Source: Mongoliitalea daihaiensis | GTDB taxonomy: Bacteria; Bacteroidota; Bacteroidia; Cytophagales; Cyclobacteriaceae | NCBI RefSeq assembly: GCF_021596945.1 | Contig: NZ_CP063779.1 | Span: forward strand, 1,587,592-1,651,591 | Direction of reading: 5' to 3' | Length of the DNA: 64,000 nucleotides | In this document: piece by piece, positions 32,785-40,022 of the stretch | Layout of the letters: the number at the start of each line of letters is the position of its first letter | Numbering within the stretch: position 1 is the first letter of the stretch | Notes under the pieces: model-generated | What the model was told of the DNA's origin: nothing | Databases searched by the model: none | The model's input: the letters and a program-made list of their open reading frames with translations, nothing else | Position numbers and translations under genes: made by a program

Positions 32785-33459
32785 ATGAAATATAAAAACG
32801 CTATGCTATTAATTTTTTCTTTCTTTTTTATTTTTTCTAGTTATGGACAAAATGAATCAAATATGTGGGAAGTGGGAATTGATGCTTTATCTCTTTTTTC
32901 CAAAAATCAACTGCCATCTTATTCTGTTTTTGGTAGGTATAGGATTAACCCTGGTGCAGATAAGGGGAGTTTTATCAGAGCTAGGGTAGGTTATCAAATC
33001 GATGATTTTGAAAATAATAGTCCAAATGGACCTTCTGTTTTTTTTCAAGCTAATGAAGCTGTTAATACGATAATATTACTTGGTTATCAACGAGAAATTA
33101 TAAGTAGGCCAAGGAATTCAATGTATATTGGAGGGGATTTTTTATTTTCAAAAGAAAAAGGTTTCAGAGAAACTCTTCTTAGAAGTGATGCCGTAGAAGG
33201 TGGGTTAGATAGTGGCACCTTGGATAAAACGGTAACTTCTATAAATTTTAATAGCTTTATTGGGTTTAGTTATAACCTATTCCCTCATTTGAAACTTTCT
33301 TTTGAATCAGGGTTTTTTCTGGGGAAAACTCAAATGGAAGAATTGTATAATTTAACAACTCCTCGAGGGGATAGGATAGCTTATGGGTCTGTTTCATCTG
33401 AGAAGTTTGAATTTGGGGTTTTACCATTTTATCAAGTGTTTTTGACTTTAAACTTTTAA
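32785..33459 (+). CDS. Outer-membrane beta-barrel protein, island copy 1
   Basis: A protein of 224 residues with a signal peptide ending SYGQ (about residue 22). The mature protein opens MWEVGIDALSLFSKNQLPSY, followed by alternating strands such as YIGGDFLF and a C-terminal FYQVFLTLNF, typical of an Omp barrel end. The opening motif recurs in the protein at 35311 (WEIGLDALSLIDKNELPAY), so the two are paralogues flanking a T9SS-secreted protein. It is AT-rich compared with neighbours. It lies three bases before the next gene. Family not recognised. Confidence 0.8.
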   Translation: MKYKNAMLLIFSFFFIFSSYGQNESNMWEVGIDALSLFSKNQLPSYSVFGRYRINPGADKGSFIRARVGYQIDDFENNSPNGPSVFFQANEAVNTIILLGYQREIISRPRNSMYIGGDFLFSKEKGFRETLLRSDAVEGGLDSGTLDKTVTSINFNSFIGFSYNLFPHLKLSFESGFFLGKTQMEELYNLTTPRGDRIAYGSVSSEKFEFGVLPFYQVFLTLNF

Positions 33460-33461
33460 TT

Positions 33462-35285
33462 ATGAAAATCTTATATTTCTTTTCGCTATTGTTTTTGATT
33501 TTAATTTCTTTTTTTTTCCAAACACCAAAGGTTACATTTTCTCCATTTGGTTCATCACCTTTTTGGTATGGAGAGCAAACATCATTTAGTTTGGGTTATA
33601 CAGTTGATGATGTTAATATAATTACACCCACTTGCAGTTTAAGAATTGCAAGTGTTATTGGTAACGAAGGCGCCTCGGCCATAATTAATCCAACACTTGA
33701 TGCGGTGTTAGTAACTTGGGGAAATCAAAAAACACGTAATGAAAGTCTCGCTAAAGTTAAAATCACGTTAGGTTAATGTAATAATGCTGGCTTCAACACC
33801 AGTTTTGAATCTTCAAATTCGTATCATGTAATGTCAATAACAGCAGAAATTCCTTCTAGAATAAACAACTCTGATCTTCAATCGATACCTATTTGTCAGA
33901 CTTCAGCAGTTGCATTTAGTGTATCACCTATGGCAATTCCAAATGGAGTAGGTAGAGCTGCATCTGGATATGAATGGACTATACCTGCTGGCTGGAAGTA
34001 TGCTGATGGTTCAACATCCAATGGATCTGCGCGATTGTTTACATCAGCAAGCGCTTTCAATCAAAGTTTTTTTCCAAATTGTGGAAATATTAATGAGAGT
34101 GTTAAAGTTAGAGCTTGGACAGATACAGAAGGAAGAGGTATTCCACATTTTAGTCTTCCAAGAACAATTCTTATAAATAGGACACCTGCCCTAGCAATTT
34201 CAACTCCGAATGATATAAAATGTGGAGTACCTTTTTTAGCTTCTGTACAAGATTTGCCTTGTGCTGTTTCGGATAGTTATATATGGACTTTGCCGTCTGG
34301 ATGGACGATGACAGGAACTGGTAGAACAAGGATGATTATACCTTCTGGTTCTACATTACAAACAATATCAGTAAATATATCCTTAAGTTCAGGATGTACA
34401 ATTGCAACGTCCAAATCAATTTCACCACAAAATGCTGGAACTATTTTAGGTCCTCCAAATGAATCTGTTTGTACAAGTGGTAGTACATTTTCGTTGAATG
34501 ATGCTCCAGTAAATTCTCTAATTTCATGGACTGTTATCCCATCCAATCGAGTTATTTCCTCTTCAGGGAATGGATCTTCAGCATTTTTGTTGCCAAGTTC
34601 AAATCCCGGAATTGCAACGCTGAGATTTACTGTATCCGGTGCATGTAATTATGTAGTCACAAAACAAATATATGTAGGACCTATCCAAACAGAAAATATT
34701 TTTAATTCTGCATTTACAGCTTCGGCAGGAGGGTATCCATATGTCTGTCCTAATGGAGTATATGTGACACACATTAGTCCCTTTAATTCAACATATCAAT
34801 ATGAAGTACTGGTGACTAATGGTTATTCCACACATTATGGTACAAATCCAAATACTTTTGTCATAAATGTATCTAATTATACTCCTTCTCAATTTGTTGA
34901 TGCTTCAGTTTCAATTAGGGTAAACAATGGCTGCGGTTGGAGCGAATGGGAAACTACGAACTTATATTCGGATCAATTTGCTTGCCCTCCAGGGAGTGGC
35001 TGTAATCCAGAAAACGGTGATTTATGTCTTTTACTATATCCAAACCCATCTTCAGAAGAAGTCTCTATTTCACTTTTAGGGGTTGAACAGCATGAGAAAA
35101 AAACCGGAAAAGAAGTTATTGAAGGGCAATTATTTCTATATGATAAAAATGGTGTTCTCAGAAGATCTGAAACTATATCTAAGAAGCGAACTATGAATAT
35201 TCAAGATCTTCCTTCGGGGATTTATGTTATGCATTACCGAAATGGAAAATACGTCACTAAAACTCAATTAAAAATTGAGAAATAA
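33462..35285 (+). pseudogene. T9SS-secreted PKD-like adhesin, interrupted by an in-frame TAA
   Basis: Two open segments in the same frame (33462-33773 and 33777-35285) are separated only by TAA at 33774-33776; no frameshift is needed. Read through, it is about 606 residues: signal peptide (1-20), several PKD-like or Ig-like Cys-containing repeats (YEWTIPAGWKYADG, YIWTLPSGWTMTG), and a C-terminal type A sorting domain (LLLYPNPSSEEVSISL ... LPSGIYVMHYRNGK ... TQLKIEK). It would be exported by the Type IX system. The sequence after the stop (CNNAGFNTSF) continues the repeat pattern, so this is a nonsense mutation or sequencing error rather than two genes. Confidence 0.8.
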
Positions 35286-35310
35286 ATTTACTGAAATTGA
35301 ATTCTAAATT

Positions 35311-36009
35311 ATGGGTTATATATTTTCAAGCGTCTTTGCTAAATCATTAATTTTCTTGCTATTATTAATTTTAGCGAGTTCTGAGCATCTTTGCGCTCAG
35401 GATATCGGCAGGATTCCGAGGTGGGAGATTGGTTTAGATGCCCTTTCTCTGATTGATAAAAATGAGCTTCCCGCCTATTCCATTTTCGGAAGAATGGTAT
35501 TAAATCCTCAAACTACCAAAAAGACTAGTCTAAGACTGAGATTGGGAGTAGAAGGATATACCAACTTGGACTCTGCATTTAGTGGAAATAGGGTGGGTCT
35601 TGATTATCGTACCAATTCTTTTTATATCTCCACAGGTATACAAAAAGAGCTCTTGAACCTTGGAAATTGTTCAGTTTATGTTGGTGGAGATTTTGGTTTT
35701 TATAGAAAAGCAAATTTAAAAGATCATACTGGCGAATTTGGTTGGAATGTGATTGGGTATGACAATTATCGAGAAATAAATCTAAGATTTGCAGGTATTT
35801 TAGGTTACACCCATCAGCTTGGAAATAACTTCGCTATTTCAGTTGAAAGTAGTTTGCAAACAAACTATTCCAATCAAAAGCAGGATACAGACTATGTTTC
35901 TGCGTTTAGTGAGGATGTTTTAATTGTCACCGTAGAAAATAGGACCATTACAATTTGGAGATCAGGTTTTACACCCTTTTACCAAGTGTTGTTCAGCTAT
36001 AGGTTTTAG
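35311..36009 (+). CDS. Outer-membrane beta-barrel protein, island copy 2
   Basis: A protein of 232 residues with a signal peptide ending LCAQ (about residue 30). It is a paralogue of the protein at 32785-33459: WEIGLDALSLIDKNELPAYSIFGR near the start, VYVGGDFGFYRK mid-protein and FTPFYQVLFSYRF at the end. Predicted 8- to 10-stranded outer membrane barrel. With the first copy it brackets the T9SS adhesin, suggesting a surface module of barrel, secreted protein and barrel. Function unknown. Confidence 0.8.
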   Translation: MGYIFSSVFAKSLIFLLLLILASSEHLCAQDIGRIPRWEIGLDALSLIDKNELPAYSIFGRMVLNPQTTKKTSLRLRLGVEGYTNLDSAFSGNRVGLDYRTNSFYISTGIQKELLNLGNCSVYVGGDFGFYRKANLKDHTGEFGWNVIGYDNYREINLRFAGILGYTHQLGNNFAISVESSLQTNYSNQKQDTDYVSAFSEDVLIVTVENRTITIWRSGFTPFYQVLFSYRF

Positions 36010-36098
36010 ATTATCCATGTATAGGTGGGGACTGATGTCAGCGAAAATTGCCTAATAAAGTAAACGGATTGATTTTGATGAAGGATTTCATAAAGTTT

Positions 36099-36206
36099 TC
36101 AATATTTTCTTATCCGTATGGAGTTTTTATCGACAACTGTAAAGCAATTAGAAAAATCAATACCTCTAGTTATAAGGTCAAATAAAATTTCGCCAATAGA
36201 AATAGG
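36099..36206 (-). pseudogene. Remnant of a DUF5615 PIN-like toxin C-terminus
   Basis: Directly downstream of the DUF433 antitoxin on the same strand, one frame reads SIGEILFDLITRGIDFSNCF then VVDKNSIRIRKY and stop. DUF5615 toxins, the usual partner of DUF433, typically end in a V-V-T-x-(N/G)-x-(I/V)-R-(I/V)-R tail. The N-terminal two thirds with the catalytic Asp residues is missing; the sequence joins the antitoxin end without a start. The assignment is by motif and position. Confidence 0.45.
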
Positions 36207-36215
36207 GCTAAAATT

Positions 36216-36455
36216 TCATAAAGCTTTCGCTCTGATTTCATAGACCAGCCCATCCTTCACAAGGTCATTCAAATAAGAATAAACAGCAAGTAGATCTTCT
36301 TTTGTCAATAAAGGGTAAGATTGTAAAATCATTTCTTCTGACCAGCCATTAGCTAGTCTATCCAAAATAAACTCGATTGAAATGCGCGTACCTTTGATAA
36401 TAGGTTTGCCCATTAGCACATTTTTGTCAGAAACAATCCGTTCTTTCCAATTCAT
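36216..36455 (-). CDS. DUF433 antitoxin-like protein
   Basis: A protein of 79 residues: MNWKERIVSDKNVLMGKPII then KGTRISIEFILDRLANGWS. This is the DUF433 winged-helix signature (GKP-x-I-x-GTR-I). DUF433 proteins pair with DUF5615 PIN-like toxins. Here only a toxin C-terminal remnant follows, so the antitoxin is orphaned. It lies inside the island between the second barrel gene and a duplicated GH17 fragment. Confidence 0.88.
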   Translation of the reverse strand: MNWKERIVSDKNVLMGKPIIKGTRISIEFILDRLANGWSEEMILQSYPLLTKEDLLAVYSYLNDLVKDGLVYEIRAKAL

Positions 36456-36544
36456 ACATCAAATATACTAAATGCCTTGAATAGTAGATTGATAAATTAT
36501 TTCATTGTCAATAACCATGAGAGCGTTATTAAAATCTGTTGACC

Positions 36545-36581
36545 ATTGCCCTCAATCAAATCCGATTGAGGGCAATTTTTT
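36545..36581. terminator. Duplicated bidirectional terminator (left copy)
   Basis: ATTGCCCTCAATC / GATTGAGGGCAAT perfect inverted repeat followed by seven T residues. Identical to the hairpin at 39079-39116. Confidence 0.85.
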
Positions 36582-36596
36582 TAAAAGCTCTCCTAC

Positions 36597-36787
36597 TCAG
36601 TACTTCAGCTCCTCGTCTTTGGTCCAGATACCCCAATAGGCACCTACATCACCTTCTGCACCGACTTTCCACGACTCATCAAAGGAAGAGAAGTAGTGCA
36701 TGTCTATGTTGTCCAATTTAGACTAGGGTTGCCTTTTGATGAAGGATTTCATAAATATTTCAATGACAGGTACAGCTCGATTCAATT
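36597..36787 (-). pseudogene. Duplicated 3' fragment of the GH17 gene (flank B, decayed copy)
   Basis: Matches 39133-39322, the last about 60 codons of the GH17 gene, with the terminator hairpin included in the match (36545 aligns with 39079). Only this C-terminal piece exists. The codon for Trp in QTWSKVDNIDMH is a TAG stop here, and a segment near 36735-36763 has drifted further. It is non-functional; a still weaker partial match (GATGAAGGATTTCATAAAG) is at 36078-36096. Confidence 0.85.
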
Positions 36788-36816
36788 GAGTTCAAGTGTT
36801 GCTGTCATAAGAACCT

Positions 36817-36946
36817 CGCAAACTGCTCCAGATCCTTACGATAAGCTAAAACTGTATGCGAACTCGCCCGTTTTTCGTATTCCAAGTAATTGATAAATGA
36901 TTCTACCATACAGAAATGAAGGTAAGTAAAGGAGTGGGGATTTCAA
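36817..36946. repeat. Duplicated flank A': displaced copy of the xerC 5' end
   Basis: Ungapped copy of 32533-32662 carrying the first about 30 codons and leader of xerC, with no rest of the gene. It begins about 30 bases after the GH17 fragment, so flanks B and A' abut, as at a tandem duplication junction. Confidence 0.9.
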
Positions 36947-37142
36947 AAATTTGTGTCTCACTAGTATACTTGAGATTTCCTATATTAATTCGATTTAGGC
37001 AATTTATTGGATTAGACCCAAGTGAATTTTGAGAGTATCTTCTAGCATTTCCTCTATAATTATAGATAAAAATACCCAAAATTGGGTATTGTTTGGATTT
37101 AAATCACGAAATATATTTGCAAAAAATTCAAATAATACTATT

Positions 37143-38455
37143 ATGAAAAAACGTTTATCTATCTATCTATCCTATTTTTAGGATTAGTGGCTATTAGCTC
37201 CTGTCAGGATGCTGGACAGGAAGATTTGTTAGCTCAAGAGCTGTTGGAACTCAATCAAAAGAAGGAGCTAAGTGAGTACGAAAGCAAGTTAAAAGAGCTG
37301 AGTTTGTTTATGGGAGAAGTCTTCAAAGATCGGGAGGCAAGAAAGGAATTGTTTGAATTGGCAAAAGCTGATGAGTACATAGATGATATTGATTACAGCC
37401 TTAAGGCTTTGCTCCAAACCAATGAAAATCCGGTATCTAAAAAGAGGTCAGCGATTGCTCAGGCTTTTTACAGTCATTTAGAGAATTTTCGTGTTTTAGA
37501 GATGGATTTAGATAAACATGATTTAATCAATTTTATAAACTCTCATAATATAACTATTCTTGCTCCGTATTTAGTGGGCTATTTTAATCCTGAACAACTG
37601 ACTGAGTTGACAGTGTCATGGTGGACCGAAGAGATGGAGATTAAAGGATATGCAAATGACCCGGATTGGAAGGGAGAGACCCCAGGATATAGAATAAAAT
37701 TAGATGAAGAAGACAGGATAATTTTATTTCCAAAAGATTCCAGTGACCATCGAAATCCTGAACTTGTTATGACAAATGATGACTATGCTATGACAAATCC
37801 GACCATCGTAATTGGGGAATTTTTAGAAATTGATGATTCAAATAAAAGTCATAATAGTAATTATTTAACAGAGCGAATATCTTCAATCGGTAACCTCCCA
37901 CATTTAATTGGTGTAAATTGTACAAATGTCTTACCTACTGATGTTGTTAGATGGACCATGCCTGAGTTTAGAATTACAGGGAATACTAGAGGATGGCCTC
38001 ACCCTAATAGGATAACGATGTGGGTAGTTTCTGCAACAAATCCAGGTACTAATCCTTTTATAAATGAAAAGAAAATAAAAAGAGGTGATTTTGATTGGAA
38101 GTCCGATTTTATTCCAAATAATGGGACTTTGGTGTCAGGCTGGGAATCCATTAATTTGAATCAACAAATGATTATTGGAGTCAAAAGACCATCAAATAGA
38201 ATTAGATCCACAGTTGTAGTTTCTACAGTTAATTCAAACGGAATAATCTCTAATTCTTCTACTATCAATATTGAAAAAAATATGACATATCTTGTGACTA
38301 GTCAATCTTGGTTGAGGTGCTCCGAATTGAATGGAAACTATATGGCAAATAATGGAAATGGTTTCAGAGGACCTCTTGCGATTTGGGCTTATGGTGTAAA
38401 TAGAAGAGAATTTGAAGTTCAGTTTACGTTGGCACATCAAATCATTAGAAATTAA
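37143..38455 (+). pseudogene. Lipoprotein of unknown function, frameshifted in the signal peptide
   Basis: From ATG 37143 the frame runs MKKRLSIYLSYF and stops at a TAG. A second frame carries the rest, LFLGLVAISSCQDAGQED onward (lipobox SSC), about 422 residues to 38455. One added base in A6 (37146-37151) or one added TATC unit in the 4-copy repeat (37156-37171) restores a perfect lipoprotein signal. The mature protein has a charged helical N-terminal part (about 20-120), then a beta-rich domain. Without restoration, initiation at GTG 37187 would give a cytoplasmic protein. It abuts the next gene (TAA then ATG). Function not recognised. Confidence 0.75.
37156..37171 (+). repeat. Tetranucleotide repeat (TATC)4 in the lipoprotein signal sequence
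   Basis: Four perfect TATC units at codons 5-10 of the frameshifted lipoprotein. Five units would put the downstream frame in phase with ATG 37143; four units leave it out of phase. Confidence 0.9.
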
Positions 38456-39040
38456 ATGAAATTGTTATTCTTGTTGGTTGGAATTTTATGGTCAACTAAT
38501 GGCTTTTCACAAAGAAAATCTGAATGGTATTTTCAAACAAATACAAATCTGTTATACGATTTTGGCTTTCAAACTGGTGTAACTCCAGGAGTCGGTATGT
38601 ATTTTGGATATAGTCCAGATTTAAATTTATTCTCTGAATTAAAACCAAGAATCAGTGTTGGGTTTGAAAGTACACCTGCAGCTTGGTTCTCAAAAGCACC
38701 AAACCATTTCTGGTATAATCAGAATATCAGGGTTAATTTGTCTTTGGATCGAAAAATTCAATCATTTTCAAATCGAACTATTTGGATTGGTTTGGGGACA
38801 TCAATTTTCGTAGGAGAAATGATTACAGGAAGAGGAAGATTATTTGATCAAGCTGGCCAATTATTAGAAATCTCCCAACAAACATCAATTGAAGGAGCAT
38901 TTTCAATTCAAGCAAGTTTTAGGTATAAGAATCCGAATATTTCTTCAAAAATGAATTTCGGGCATTCGATAGATTGGGTAGTTGCGCATAGAAGTTTGAT
39001 TCAAAGTTTCTCTTTGTTTTGGCTTCTTTCTGAAAAATAA
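38456..39040 (+). CDS. Outer-membrane beta-barrel-like protein
   Basis: A protein of 194 residues with a signal peptide ending GFSQ (about residue 18). Strand-like segments such as VTPGVGMYFGYSP, RTIWIGLGTSIFVG and FSIQASFRYKNP and the aromatic end SFSLFWLLSEK suggest a small barrel. It starts directly after the lipoprotein stop, so it depends on that transcript and perhaps on translational coupling. It is not evidently related to the two barrels at 32785 and 35311. A bidirectional terminator follows. Confidence 0.72.
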   Translation: MKLLFLLVGILWSTNGFSQRKSEWYFQTNTNLLYDFGFQTGVTPGVGMYFGYSPDLNLFSELKPRISVGFESTPAAWFSKAPNHFWYNQNIRVNLSLDRKIQSFSNRTIWIGLGTSIFVGEMITGRGRLFDQAGQLLEISQQTSIEGAFSIQASFRYKNPNISSKMNFGHSIDWVVAHRSLIQSFSLFWLLSEK

Positions 39041-39078
39041 GAGTTATGAAAAAAAATTTTGCTGGAATTTAAACCAAA

Positions 39079-39116
39079 ATTGCCCTCAATCAAATCCGAT
39101 TGAGGGCAATTTTTTT
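39079..39116. terminator. Bidirectional terminator (right copy)
   Basis: ATTGCCCTCAATC / GATTGAGGGCAAT inverted repeat with T runs in both orientations, between convergent genes ending at 39040 and 39133. Confidence 0.88.
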
Positions 39117-39132
39117 AAAAGCTCTCCCACTC

Positions 39133-40017
39133 TCAGTACTTCAGCTCCTCGTCTTTGGTCCAGATGCCCCAGTAGGCCCCCACATCACCTTCTGCACCGA
39201 CTTTCCACGACTCATCAAAGGAAGAGAAGTAGTGCATGTCTATGTTGTCCACTTTGGACCAGGTTTGCATATTGATAAAGTACCTCATAAAGTTTTCATC
39301 GGAAGGGACAGCTCCATACAGGGGAGTGCCTTGGCTTGGCCATCCTGTTTCGGTGATGATTACCTTTTTGCCTTTGCCAGCTCTTAGCGCTCTCTGATAC
39401 ATATCTTTGATATACACCAAGGAGTACTCCTGCATGCAGCCTTCCCAGTATGGGTAGCAATTGGCCAAAATCACATCGCAAGCGTTAGTAATGCGAGGTT
39501 TCAGTTCAAACTCATAATAGGCATCTACATAGCCTACAGGCACTTTCGGAATGGCTTGTTTCACATGCTCAATAAAGCCTAGCAACTCATCTTCGGTCAG
39601 GTCTTTGCGGTACAATACCTCATTGCCGACAGCTGCGATATCTACATAACCCTCCTTAGCCAACTTAATTAATCCGGCCACTTCTGCTTGGTTGATAGCA
39701 TCATCTTTCCCCAGCCAAGCACCCACCAGTGTTTTCATCCCGAGTTCTTTGGCGATGATAGGAATCAATTCATTTCCCTCCGTACAAGAAAATGAGCGCA
39801 CCCATTTCGTGTAAGGGCGAATGATTTCCAGTCTTCGGCGAACTTGCTCTTCCGTCAGTTGATCACCCGGTTGTTGACCTTCTACATAAGGGCTAAAGCA
39901 TAATCCGTGCATTCCAGACTCCAGTACTTCATTGTAAAGTGCTGCAAGTTCTTCTTTGGATAGTCCTTCAAAATTACGTCCCGTCAGCGCCAGGACTTTG
40001 TCAGCATTAAATGACAT
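39133..40017 (-). CDS. GH17 family beta-1,3-glucanase-like enzyme, cytoplasmic
   Basis: A protein of 294 residues with a single GH17 TIM barrel. Acid/base E133 lies in AAVGNEVLY and nucleophile E223 in IITETGWPSQG; MHGLCFSPYVEG is near the N-terminus. No signal peptide. GH17 enzymes cleave or transfer beta-1,3-glucans (laminarin type). It is closely similar to the GH17 domain of the upstream fusion protein. ATG 40017 is chosen over a TTG at 40026. The upstream gene stops at 40023, so the two are coupled. Its 3' end was copied to 36597-36787. Confidence 0.88.
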   Translation of the reverse strand: MSFNADKVLALTGRNFEGLSKEELAALYNEVLESGMHGLCFSPYVEGQQPGDQLTEEQVRRRLEIIRPYTKWVRSFSCTEGNELIPIIAKELGMKTLVGAWLGKDDAINQAEVAGLIKLAKEGYVDIAAVGNEVLYRKDLTEDELLGFIEHVKQAIPKVPVGYVDAYYEFELKPRITNACDVILANCYPYWEGCMQEYSLVYIKDMYQRALRAGKGKKVIITETGWPSQGTPLYGAVPSDENFMRYFINMQTWSKVDNIDMHYFSSFDESWKVGAEGDVGAYWGIWTKDEELKY

Positions 40018-40022
40018 AGTAA

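Noticed and set aside
35311-36009. Barrel at 38456 as a third member of the paralogue pair
   Set aside because: It lacks the shared DALSL opening motif and differs in length and strand pattern; kept as a separate barrel-like protein.
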